Source of the DNA: Bacillus sp. UNC41MFS5 | GTDB lineage: Bacteria > Bacillota > Bacilli > Bacillales_B > DSM-18226 | Assembly (NCBI RefSeq): GCF_000686805.1 | Contig: NZ_JMLP01000021.1 | Location: 1 to 64,000, forward strand | Reading direction: 5' to 3' | DNA: 64,000 nt | Shown: one piece after another, positions 36,511 through 44,608 of the stretch | How positions within the stretch are numbered: position 1 is the stretch's first letter | Layout: each line of letters opens with the position of its first letter | Notes under the pieces: generated by a model | Database searches by the model: none | The model's input: the letters and a program-made list of their open reading frames with translations, nothing else | Told to the model about the DNA's origin: nothing | Position numbers and translations under genes: made by a program

Positions 36511-37593
36511 ATAAGGATCCCAACTATAGAAGAACAGATTTCTGCAGCTATGCCGGAGCAATACCAAACTTATTATGCAAAAATAAAACGAGCAGCTGAG
36601 GTATTAACGAAGGATCAAGAACCAGAAGTAGGGCCAACACCAAAAGAAGTCATTTGGACAAAAAACAAAGCGACATTATACCGCTACACATCCGATTTGC
36701 CAAAAAGGCATAAAATTCCACTGCTAATGGTTTATGCCTTAATTAATAAACCTTATATACTGGATTTAACAAGAGGATTCAGTTTGGTTGAATATTTGGT
36801 AAACCGTGGTTTTGATGTGTATCTTCTTGACTGGGGTACACCTGGCAGTGAAGACAGAAATATGAAACTGGATAACTACATCATGGACTACCTTCCACGT
36901 GCCGTTCGTAAAGTATTGCGGACATCCCAGGCAGATGAAGTCTCAATCCTAGGTTACTGCATGGGTGGCACTATGACTTCCATTTTTACTGCTCTTCATC
37001 CTGAATTGCCGATTCGCAACGTCATATTTATGACAAGCCCATTTGATTTTGAAGACACTGGCTTATTTGGTTCTTTTCTTGATAAGAAGTATTTTGACAT
37101 CAACAAGGTTGTCGATACATTAGGTATTATTCCACCCGAAATGATCGATTTTGGAAACAAAATGTTAAAGCCAATGACCAACTTTTACGGACCGTATGTT
37201 AGTTTGGTGGATCGCGCTAACAACGAAGAATTTATTAAAAGCTGGAAACTCATGCAAAAGTGGGTAGGCGACGGGATTGCCTTTCCGGGTGAAGCCTTCC
37301 GTCAGTGGGTCCGGGATTTCTACCAGCAAAATAAGCTGATTAAAGGGGAACTCGAAATTCGTGGGCGCAAGGTCAACTTAAGTAGCATCACCGCTAATGT
37401 ACTCAACCTGTCTGCTGAAAGAGATCATATTGCCCAGCCGCACCAGGTGGAAGCGTTAATGAACATAATATCTAGTAAAGATAAAACGTATATTTCACTT
37501 CCAACCGGACACGTATCTGTAGCATTTGGCTCAAAAGCAACAAAAATCACTTATCCAACAATAGGAAATTGGCTGGAACAAAGGTCAGATTAA
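36511..37593 (+). CDS. phaC: class IV PHA synthase catalytic subunit PhaC, unusual ATA at expected start
   Basis: Polymerises (R)-3-hydroxyacyl-CoA into polyhydroxyalkanoate. Lipase-like box GYCMGG with the catalytic Cys near residue 150 (counted from 36511), Asp in AERDHIA and His in TGHVSVAFG complete the triad. Homologues begin roughly M-A-I-P, and here residues RIPTIEEQ follow an in-frame ATA at 36511, with AAAGGTGTGAGG upstream; the first ATG is 13 codons later (36550). Either a nonstandard ATA start is used, or translation begins at 36550 on a shortened product. A TGA lies four codons upstream of ATA. A solid terminator follows. Confidence 0.85.
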   Translation: MRIPTIEEQISAAMPEQYQTYYAKIKRAAEVLTKDQEPEVGPTPKEVIWTKNKATLYRYTSDLPKRHKIPLLMVYALINKPYILDLTRGFSLVEYLVNRGFDVYLLDWGTPGSEDRNMKLDNYIMDYLPRAVRKVLRTSQADEVSILGYCMGGTMTSIFTALHPELPIRNVIFMTSPFDFEDTGLFGSFLDKKYFDINKVVDTLGIIPPEMIDFGNKMLKPMTNFYGPYVSLVDRANNEEFIKSWKLMQKWVGDGIAFPGEAFRQWVRDFYQQNKLIKGELEIRGRKVNLSSITANVLNLSAERDHIAQPHQVEALMNIISSKDKTYISLPTGHVSVAFGSKATKITYPTIGNWLEQRSD

Positions 37594-37659
37594 CAAAGAT
37601 TTCAGGATTGGCAACTAATTAGTGGAGTACAGAAGTAACTGCCTTCTTCTGTTTACGCC

Positions 37660-37692
37660 GAACGTCCAAGAGGAATCTCTTGGACGTTTTTT
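37660..37692 (+). terminator. terminator after phaC
   Basis: AACGTCCAAGAG and CTCTTGGACGTT pair perfectly around GAAT and run into T6. It may also serve the opposing yerC gene. Confidence 0.92.
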
Positions 37693-37694
37693 AA

Positions 37695-37997
37695 TTATGA
37701 CTTTACACAGTCTTCTATGCGTTCTAAAACCGTTTGATAACCATTACATCCATAATCTAATAGCTTCTTAACTCTTGTAATCGTAGTTGATGAGGCATTC
37801 GTTTCGATTTGAATATCCATATATGTATGACCTTCTTTTAGTAATCTTGCCACTTCAAGCCTTTGTACAAATGCCTTCATTTCATTCATCGTACATAAAT
37901 CATCAAAAAATGCCGCACACTCTTCCTTTGATTGTAACGAAAGCATCGCATGAAATAGTTGATCAATGGGTTTCTGAGGTAATTTTTTTATATACAT
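37695..37997 (-). CDS. YerC/TrpR-like regulator
   Basis: About 100 residues with the TrpR/YerC fold: helices DQLFHAMLSLQSKEECAAFF and FDDLCTMNEMKAFVQRLEVARLL, then a helix-turn-helix with NASSTTITRVKK. YerC proteins are small DNA-binding proteins of unclear regulon in Bacillus. ATG at 37997 is the second in-frame ATG and the better spaced from TGGAGG. It lies alone between phaC and the frameshifted carbonic anhydrase gene. Confidence 0.85.
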   Translation of the reverse strand: MYIKKLPQKPIDQLFHAMLSLQSKEECAAFFDDLCTMNEMKAFVQRLEVARLLKEGHTYMDIQIETNASSTTITRVKKLLDYGCNGYQTVLERIEDCVKS

Positions 37998-38075
37998 TTT
38001 CATGCCTCCACTGCACTTTGAATAAATGGTTTATATATAGTAGAAACTCGGATAATCATGCTATTCTTTTTTAAA

Positions 38076-38111
38076 GGAAGGGGTAATATCCTAAAAGATA
38101 TTTCCCCTTCC
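38076..38111. terminator. strong symmetric hairpin
   Basis: GGAAGGGGTAATATC and GATATTTCCCCTTCC form a long stem (one mismatch) with T-rich flank on the left. It probably ends the carbonic anhydrase transcript; the T-tract is weak. Confidence 0.6.
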
Positions 38112-38164
38112 CGGCATGGGTTAATCAAGTACAGAGACAAACCAATTGTTAAAAATCCTCTTTT

Positions 38165-38714
38165 TTATGTTGAATTCTCAATTAAAGGCTTATCCATTGC
38201 GACAATGTTCTCTTCCCGAAAATTTTCCCCGTTCTGTATATAATGAAAGGCTCCGTTCTTTGACCGCTCAATCTCCTCAGGAGTTAGTGTTCGAATCACC
38301 TTTGCCGGAACTCCAGCTACTAAAACACCAGGTTCAATCATTTTACCTTCCGGAACCAGTGCACCAGCTGCCACTAGGGTCCCTTCTCCAATCACGGCGC
38401 CATTTAAAATGGTTGCACCCATCCCAATTAATGCGCCATCCTTTACTGTACATCCATGTAACACCACATTATGCCCAATCGTGACGTACTCCCCAACACG
38501 AACTGGATAGCCTGAGTCTACATGGACAATGGCACCATCTTGAATATTAGAGCCTTTTCCTATCGTAATTTTTTTCATTATCTCCTCTAATAACAGCATT
38601 AAACCAAACAGATGTCTCTTCTTTAAGTTCAATATTGCCGATTAACTGAGCTCCAGGTGCAATATACGTACTTGAATGGACAGTTGGGTATTTTCCTTTA
38701 TATTTATAAAGCAT
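38165..38714 (-). pseudogene. gamma-carbonic anhydrase family protein, frameshifted in an A7 run
   Basis: The true start is ATG at 38714, with AGGAGGGG upstream. The first 48 codons read MLYKYKGKYPTVHSSTYIAP, then GAQLIGNIELKEETSVWFNAV and IRGDN, the standard opening of YrdA/PaaY-type left-handed beta-helix proteins. The frame breaks at a run of seven A (T7 at 38569-38575 on the plus strand); with six it continues as EKITIGKGSNIQDG. Metal-binding His residues are in IVHVDSG and TIGHNVVLHG. A homopolymer indel can be an assembly error, a phase switch or a mutation. Confidence 0.85.
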
Positions 38715-38755
38715 TTTTCCTACCCCTCCTTTACCCCTTGCACGATTTCACATCA

Positions 38756-40087
38756 TTATAACGAGATGATTCCAGTAATCACTCCTACGATAATATAAAT
38801 AAGCATAATTCCTAGAGACCATTTTGCTGCGTGCTTGTGGAGATCGCCTAAATTGATCCCTGTAATGTTAATTAGTAAATAAACAGACGCTACAAGCGGG
38901 CCCATGATACCAAATGGAGTCCCATATAATGAAGCAGTTCCAATTTTTAACGCATCAATCCCGTAACTAGATCCTGTTTCAGCTAAGATTGGGAGAATAC
39001 CAAAGTAAAACCCATCCGCACCAATTAAGAAAAGGGCCGGACCACTTACAATAGCAGTAAATAACGCCATATAGGAACCCAGTCCATCAGGGATAATGGA
39101 AACCAACGTTTGGGCCATAGATTCAGAAATAGGCGTTCCTTTAAAGATTCCTGAAAAAATTCCTGCAGCTAAAACCACAACTACCACGGCTAATGCATTA
39201 GGGGCATGCGCTGCTAGCCGTTCACGCTGGTTCTGAAGAGCCGGATAATTAATTAGTAAGGCTAGCGACGTACCTAAGATAAAAACGGTTGCTGGTGGCA
39301 GCCATTCTAGTACAATGGCAATCATAATTAAGCTGGAAAGAATGAGGTTGAACCAAATTAATTTAGGACGTTTCACATTTAGATTTTCAGGTGTGATGTT
39401 TTCTATTACAGCGCTTTCAATTGCTGCATCGATAATTCCAACTTCCGAAATAGAAATGGATTCGCTGCTTGTCCTTTTAAATCTTGCACGCTCTTTCAAC
39501 CCGATAAAATAAGCAACAGCAATAACGAAAAGTAAACTTACAATCATTCCTGGTAACATTTGAAGATATAATTGATTAGGTTCTAGATGTAGTACACTTG
39601 CTACCCTGCCGGCAGGGCCTCCCCAAGGAACGAGTGTAGTAATCCCAATTTGCATGATTGTAATAGAAGCTAAAATAATCGGACTGATTCCAAGTTTCTT
39701 ATATAATGGAAGAAAAGCGGTTACAACAATCATCATTGTTGTCGATCCATCACCATCAAATCCGATGATTCCCGCTAACACAGCCGTTCCTACAATGATT
39801 TTTAATGGATCCCCTTTTGCTAACTGAATGATCTTTGAAGTTAATGGGTCAAATAATCCCGTGTCTAACATGATTCCAAAATACATGATGGCAAATAACA
39901 ATAGAATGGCAGTAGGTGCTACCTTCAGAATTCCTTCCATCATTAAATTCCCTAGTTCTGATCCAAATCCTCCAATCAAACCATAAATAATCGGAATAAT
40001 GGTTAAACCTAAAAACGGAGATACACGTTTTGTCAAAATCAAAAATAAGAAGGTAAAAATCATCAAAAACCCTAAAATAGACAACAT
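38756..40087 (-). CDS. CitMHS-family carboxylate transporter
   Basis: About 443 residues with some 12 membrane segments. The CitMHS signature region FGIMLDTGLFDPLTSKI and the FDGDGSTTMMIV stretch near residue 110 match the citrate-Mg/Ca transporter family, which also includes carriers for other dicarboxylates. ATG at 40087 is preferred over 40093, which is too close to GGAGGA. It follows the CoA-transferase gene, so it may import the substrate of that pathway rather than citrate. Confidence 0.85.
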   Translation of the reverse strand: MLSILGFLMIFTFLFLILTKRVSPFLGLTIIPIIYGLIGGFGSELGNLMMEGILKVAPTAILLLFAIMYFGIMLDTGLFDPLTSKIIQLAKGDPLKIIVGTAVLAGIIGFDGDGSTTMMIVVTAFLPLYKKLGISPIILASITIMQIGITTLVPWGGPAGRVASVLHLEPNQLYLQMLPGMIVSLLFVIAVAYFIGLKERARFKRTSSESISISEVGIIDAAIESAVIENITPENLNVKRPKLIWFNLILSSLIMIAIVLEWLPPATVFILGTSLALLINYPALQNQRERLAAHAPNALAVVVVVLAAGIFSGIFKGTPISESMAQTLVSIIPDGLGSYMALFTAIVSGPALFLIGADGFYFGILPILAETGSSYGIDALKIGTASLYGTPFGIMGPLVASVYLLINITGINLGDLHKHAAKWSLGIMLIYIIVGVITGIISL

Positions 40088-40234
40088 ATACATCTTCCTC
40101 CCCAATGTTCGTTATCGTATGCGGTTTCATTGGTGCTGGAATAAATTCCTTCCATTAATTTTGTATTAAAACCTATTCAATTGAAGGTTATCATGGCAAT
40201 ATTATTGCTACTATCAACCTCTTAAAAAACCAGA

Positions 40235-41395
40235 CTACTTTTGCTTACAAAGTATTTGTCCAAGGATTTCTTCGTTATGTTGTCCGAGTTTTGGACCAAT
40301 CCATTCCATACTTCCTGGGGTTTCCGATAATTTTGGAACAATACCAGGAACCAATACCTCTTCACCAGTAGGTAAAGTAACTGTTTGAAGCATTTCCCGT
40401 GCCTGGAACTGTTCATCATTTACAATATCTTCAATACTATAGATAGGTCCTACTGGTACGCCCGCCTCATCAAGGATTCTTTGTACTTCTTTTTGCGGAT
40501 AAAGTTTTGTCCACATCTCAATAATCTGATCCAATTGTTCCGCTTGTTGAGATCTACCCTGATTATTTGAAAGATTAGGATCCTCAGCCAAGTCCGTTCG
40601 ACCGATAGCCTCCATAAATCGTTTGAAAATGCCGTCACTATTAGCTGCAATAACGATATACTTACCATCCGCACAAGGGTACGTATTAGATGGAGCAATT
40701 CCTTCCAAAGTAGCGCCTGTTCTCTCTCTTACGATACCTTTTAAATCGTATTCAGGCAGTACCCCCTCAAGCAATGAGAAAACTGCTTCAGTAAGAGCAA
40801 CATCAACATATTGGCCTCGTTTCAATGGATCGATATCTCTAGCTCTTAATGCCATTAACGTTCCATTCACTGCATATAGACCTGCAATCGAATCCCCGAT
40901 TGCCAATCCAACACGAACTGGCGGACGATCAGGAAACCCGGTTAAATAACGAAGACCGCCCATTGATTCCGCCACACTGCCAAAACCTACTTTGTCACGA
41001 TAAGGCCCCGTTTGACCATATCCAGAAATACGGGTCATAATGATACTTGGATTTATTTTTTTTAGATTTTCATAACCAATTCCCCATTTTTCTAAAGTTC
41101 CAGGCCGAAAATTTTCAATCACTACATCGGCATCTTTTACTAATTCCCGAACCATTTCCTGGCCTTCTGCTTCACGAAGGTTTAGGGTAATGGATTTTTT
41201 ATTTCTTGCATGAACATACCACCATAGTGAGGTTCCTTTATGCATCACACGCCAATTCCTTATGGAATCGCCACTTTTTGGATCCTCTACTTTTATCACT
41301 TCGGCACCAAATTCGCCAAAAATCTTCCCAGCAAAGGGTGCTGCCACAAAATTTCCTAATTCTAAAACTTTGATTCCATCTAATGGTGTTCTCAT
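40235..41395 (-). CDS. CaiB/BaiF-type (class III) CoA-transferase
   Basis: 386 residues. Opening MRTPLDGIKVLELGNFVAAPFAGKIFGEFGAEVIKVEDP and the catalytic Asp region around SIAGLYAVNGTLMAL are typical of the family, which moves CoA between carboxylic acids. It lies downstream of the HMG-CoA-lyase-like gene and behind an internal copy of the TAATGTATGCAA operator (41438-41466). GAGGAGG precedes ATG. A CoA donor such as succinyl-CoA or an acyl-CoA is likely. Confidence 0.88.
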   Translation of the reverse strand: MRTPLDGIKVLELGNFVAAPFAGKIFGEFGAEVIKVEDPKSGDSIRNWRVMHKGTSLWWYVHARNKKSITLNLREAEGQEMVRELVKDADVVIENFRPGTLEKWGIGYENLKKINPSIIMTRISGYGQTGPYRDKVGFGSVAESMGGLRYLTGFPDRPPVRVGLAIGDSIAGLYAVNGTLMALRARDIDPLKRGQYVDVALTEAVFSLLEGVLPEYDLKGIVRERTGATLEGIAPSNTYPCADGKYIVIAANSDGIFKRFMEAIGRTDLAEDPNLSNNQGRSQQAEQLDQIIEMWTKLYPQKEVQRILDEAGVPVGPIYSIEDIVNDEQFQAREMLQTVTLPTGEEVLVPGIVPKLSETPGSMEWIGPKLGQHNEEILGQILCKQK

Positions 41396-41437
41396 GGGAT
41401 ATCCTCCTCTTCATTTATGTTCCCTTTTTTAAAATTA

Positions 41438-41466
41438 TCTGAATATTTAGTTAATGTATGCAATTT
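41438..41466. promoter_or_regulatory. regulator-binding site upstream of the CoA-transferase gene
   Basis: About 24 of 29 bases agree with 43118-43146, including the core TAATGTATGCAA and the flanking TCTGAAT. It lies between the lyase and CoA-transferase genes and probably marks an internal operator of the linked GntR protein. Confidence 0.65.
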
Positions 41467-41490
41467 TAAAAAGATTTACTCTTCCGCATC

Positions 41491-42381
41491 CTAAGCTTGT
41501 ACAGTTTTTGTTAAAGCTTCTGCATCTCTTACCAATTGAGAAAATGAGTGGTCTAATTGCTTTAATCGCTCCAGATCCAGACCCGTCTGAATATTTTGCA
41601 GTTCTAAAAATTCTACAACACGGCTTGCCTGAACATTCCCTGGTGCACCAGGAGCATACGGACATCCTCCCAGTCCAGCTTGGGCTACATCCACTAAATG
41701 AACACCTGCCTGTATACCAGCCAATACATTCGCTAAGCCGAATCCATATGTATCATGCAAGTGAAGGCCAATGGGGATATCGGGGAATTTCTCAGCTAAA
41801 CGGCTGCAGTATTCATATACCTGTCTCGGTGTTGCTTTACCGATTGTATCTCCAAGTCCTAATTCATCTACTCCAAAACTAACAAGATTGCTTGCAATCC
41901 TTTCTACTTCAGAGTATGGGACATGCCCCGCAAACGGACAGACAAATGCGGTTGAAATCGCCCCAATCACCCTTCTCTCTTCCACTTTAGTTTTTTCAAC
42001 TAAACTCTTAATTTCTTCTAAAGATTCATCGGAACTTTTATTCAAATTTGCCTGGTTATGCTTCGTGCTTGCTGAAAGGAAAAAAACGGCATTATCAATC
42101 TTAGATTGTAAAAATCTATCTAATCCGCGTTGATTAGGAACAAGTGCTTCGTATTCAACTCCTGGAACCATGGGCAAGTTTTGTCCTAATAGATCGGCAT
42201 CTTGCATGGCAGGAACCCATTTGGGATGGACAAAGGACGTCACTTCCAGCCGTCTGAAACCTGCATCAATTAAATCTTTAATTTTATTAATCTTATGATC
42301 GGTTTCTACAAACACTGGTTCATTTTGTAAACCGTCTCTTAATGAAACATCTCGTATTTGAATTTTTTCAGGAAAAATCAC
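41491..42381 (-). CDS. hydroxymethylglutaryl-CoA lyase-like enzyme
   Basis: About 296 residues, DRE-TIM metallolyase fold. It has the opening IRDVSLRDGLQNEP, metal-ligand His residues in GLHLHDTYG near residue 200 and the conserved Cys loop GLGGCPYAPGAPGNV near 235. It cleaves 3-hydroxy-3-methylglutaryl-CoA or a related branched hydroxyacyl-CoA such as citramalyl-CoA. A GTG start at 42381 with GGAGG upstream is preferred over ATG at 42399, which lies on the ribosome site. It follows the GntR gene closely. Confidence 0.85.
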   Translation of the reverse strand: MIFPEKIQIRDVSLRDGLQNEPVFVETDHKINKIKDLIDAGFRRLEVTSFVHPKWVPAMQDADLLGQNLPMVPGVEYEALVPNQRGLDRFLQSKIDNAVFFLSASTKHNQANLNKSSDESLEEIKSLVEKTKVEERRVIGAISTAFVCPFAGHVPYSEVERIASNLVSFGVDELGLGDTIGKATPRQVYEYCSRLAEKFPDIPIGLHLHDTYGFGLANVLAGIQAGVHLVDVAQAGLGGCPYAPGAPGNVQASRVVEFLELQNIQTGLDLERLKQLDHSFSQLVRDAEALTKTVQA

Positions 42382-42395
42382 CTTAGAACCTCCAT

Positions 42396-43100
42396 TCAAA
42401 AATTTTTTACAGAATTTTTTAATGTATTGATCTCGTCAATCTGCCTATTTGAATACTCATTATTATAAAATTGAAAATCACGTTGAATATGTGCCTTCAT
42501 TAACTCCTCTGCAGCTTTTCCATTTCTTGTTTGAATTGCCTCCCATACTGCTTGGTGTTCCTTAGCACCATCCTCTAACCTCATTGGTATATTTAATACC
42601 GCATTTCGATAGAAAGACATGAGTGAATTTAACTGTTTCATCATTTTCATTAAGTAAGGGTTTTCACTTGCCTCCACAATAAAGAAGTGAAATTGTGTAC
42701 TAAAATACTTTAATTTTTCCAGATCTTTCTTTTCCACCGCCCAGTTCATTTCTTCCATTACATTTCTTAAATGATTACGCTGCTCCTCATTCATCCGTAT
42801 AGCGGCATAATAAGCGGCAGTTGGTTCCAGACCTAACCGGCATTCATAGAGATAGTTGAAATCTGAAAACGTTGGCCGATACACCCTTACTCCACCTCTT
42901 GGACTGACCGATACTAATCCATCACTATTTAACCGACGTATTGCTTCGCGAATTGGACTTCTGCTGACCCCTGTTTCCTGAGAAACTTGTTCTTCAACAA
43001 TTCGATGTCCAGGAGGTATGAATCCGTTTACAATCTTTTCATGTAAGTACTCATAAACGTGATTTTGAAGAGTTTTAGACTGATTGATTTTTGATTTCAA
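42396..43100 (-). CDS. GntR-family regulator with FCD domain
   Basis: 234 residues: winged helix (about 10-75; SRSPIREAIRRLNSDGLV) and FCD domain (about 90-215). TTG start at 43100 with AGGTGGG upstream. It is the first gene of the lyase/CoA-transferase/CitMHS cluster and probably binds the two TAATGTATGCAA sites at 41438 and 43118. Confidence 0.87.
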   Translation of the reverse strand: MKSKINQSKTLQNHVYEYLHEKIVNGFIPPGHRIVEEQVSQETGVSRSPIREAIRRLNSDGLVSVSPRGGVRVYRPTFSDFNYLYECRLGLEPTAAYYAAIRMNEEQRNHLRNVMEEMNWAVEKKDLEKLKYFSTQFHFFIVEASENPYLMKMMKQLNSLMSFYRNAVLNIPMRLEDGAKEHQAVWEAIQTRNGKAAEELMKAHIQRDFQFYNNEYSNRQIDEINTLKNSVKNF

Positions 43101-43117
43101 CTTTATCCCACCTGTAG

Positions 43118-43146
43118 TCTGAATTTTCAGATAATGTATGCAAAAT
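43118..43146. promoter_or_regulatory. regulator-binding site upstream of the GntR gene
   Basis: Shares a 29-bp stretch with 41438-41466 (core TAATGTATGCAA). It ends 17 bases before the TTG start. Confidence 0.65.
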
Positions 43147-43364
43147 AAAACATTCTACAACTTCGCATCCATTACTTATACTAATTTAATTATTTTCTAT
43201 TTCCTATCATTCCTCCTAATTCTACTGTGATAATAGTGTTAAAGCAAGAAAAAACGAAAAACCATTTCTGATTTTTCTAAATATTATAATCACTTTTTAT
43301 ATAATGCAAACTTACACTTCAAAGCACCTTTGCACTAATGCGGTTTTACACTACTGTATTAAAG
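43147..43364. other. intergenic region
   Basis: About 218 AT-rich bases with no gene or clear structure. Confidence 0.5.
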
Positions 43365-44009
43365 TTAATTAACTGTGGAATGTATTGGAACCATATGAAA
43401 TTTTCCCTGCTCATTTATCTCAATTTCAAGTAAACCATTCTTAGATAAATAAATGGCATAAGCGTTCTTCCCGACTTTTAAATTGTTAATCCGCCGTATT
43501 GCCGAGGAAAATTTTCGTATGTAGTATTTTATACTATTCTTGCTAGTATCCACTTCCTTGATCAAGTAGTTCCTTAAAAACTCCATTTCAGTATTTGGGA
43601 ATGTCTTATAAAAAAATTCAAGCAAATTTCCTGTTTGGAAGTCGTCATCAGAAGAGAAATAGGTCACACGAGGAATTCCATTAGCTGCAAAACCAGCCAA
43701 AATATAAACCGTTGCATAGTCCTGTTCTGGATTTAATTTTTTGAAAACATTCAAAGAAGACAAAAATAATTTTTTTGCATGAGCTTCTATTTCTTCCAGA
43801 GAATTTGTTTTCCTTGCGAGTGTTTTAAGTTCCTCGAGGGGCATATCTATGACATTTTTGACGCCAGCAAAAGCAAATATTACCTTAGGATTTAACACAA
43901 TGATTTTCTTTTCATCATCGCTAAATTTTTCTGTTCCCCTATAGGTAATTCTTTTATCAGCCATAATTAATACACTATCTTCAAACTTGTTCCCAATCAA
44001 CGCAGTCAT
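43365..44009 (-). CDS. proteasome-fold Ntn-hydrolase-like protein
   Basis: A 214-residue protein starting MTALIGNKF. If the initiator Met is removed, Thr becomes residue 1, and without any gap the next landmarks coincide with the proteasome/HslV pattern: Asp17 and Thr21 in MADKRIT and Lys33 in DDEKKIIVL, followed by VIFAFAGV matching the HslV VLAGFAG strand at the same distance. The rest (60-214) is predicted alternating helices and strands. HslU is not nearby. ATG is preceded by AAGGAG. I infer a proteasome-like N-terminal nucleophile hydrolase; the substrate and partners are unknown. Confidence 0.6.
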   Translation of the reverse strand: MTALIGNKFEDSVLIMADKRITYRGTEKFSDDEKKIIVLNPKVIFAFAGVKNVIDMPLEELKTLARKTNSLEEIEAHAKKLFLSSLNVFKKLNPEQDYATVYILAGFAANGIPRVTYFSSDDDFQTGNLLEFFYKTFPNTEMEFLRNYLIKEVDTSKNSIKYYIRKFSSAIRRINNLKVGKNAYAIYLSKNGLLEIEINEQGKFHMVPIHSTVN

Positions 44010-44035
44010 CAGGATGCTCCTTCAAAATAAAGAAT

Positions 44036-44060
44036 GCCCTACAATCCATTTTCGTAGGGC
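44036..44060 (-). terminator. possible terminator of the DUF1450 gene
   Basis: GCCCTAC and GTAGGGC around an 11-base loop, followed on the minus strand by ATTCTTTATTTT. Weak. Confidence 0.45.
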
Positions 44061-44118
44061 TTTCCTTTTATTTTACCATAAATTTACTCGTTCTGAAGGG
44101 ATAATGCTTTCTCGGATC

Positions 44119-44370
44119 CTACTTGCTTACTACCACTCCTACCTTCATTTCAGTAACATATTGATTAATTTTTTCATAAAGTTTTTCCGGTTGATCAGTG
44201 ACAATATTTTTTCCATCTACAAGTGCAAATGGTTCCAATAAACATTGTCCGCAATACAACAGGCATCTTTCTTCTATAACCTCCAAATCCCCTCGCTCCC
44301 TTAATTTTTCTTTTGTTCCTTCAAGCTCATCTTCAAAATTACAAGGACAAAATTTTACTTTAATGCTCAC
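44119..44370 (-). CDS. DUF1450 (YuzB-type) small protein, copy 1
   Basis: An 83-residue cytosolic protein with conserved cysteines in CPCNFED and CLLYCGQC, the DUF1450/YuzB pattern. The GTG start at 44370 is spaced about 9 bases from AAAGGGAG; the upstream GTG is too close. The paired cysteines suggest metal or redox function, which is unproven. A second family member is at 50463. Confidence 0.75.
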   Translation of the reverse strand: MSIKVKFCPCNFEDELEGTKEKLRERGDLEVIEERCLLYCGQCLLEPFALVDGKNIVTDQPEKLYEKINQYVTEMKVGVVVSK

Positions 44371-44507
44371 CTGTACCACTCCCTTTATTTGTTGCTCATA
44401 TTTTATGGAAATATTTAAAAAATTCGCAAGAACTCACCGCAACGCACACTAGCTTTAACGCACTAAAACACTAACGCTAAAAAGAAAAACCGCGTTAAAT
44501 CCTAGGT

Positions 44508-44536
44508 TTGCTCACGTTTTTTTTATGTATTATGAT
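44508..44536 (+). promoter_or_regulatory. putative promoter of the homogentisate operon
   Basis: TTGCTC, a 17-base spacer and TATGAT at 44531-44536, 72 bases before hppD. A near-palindrome GAATTTCGAAAATTC lies downstream (about 44556-44570) and could bind a regulator. Confidence 0.5.
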
Positions 44537-44608
44537 GTGTGACATTACAGGCAGTGAATTTCGAAAATTCTGTTTGTTATTTATCAAACACTTGAAGGAG
44601 CGATACTA

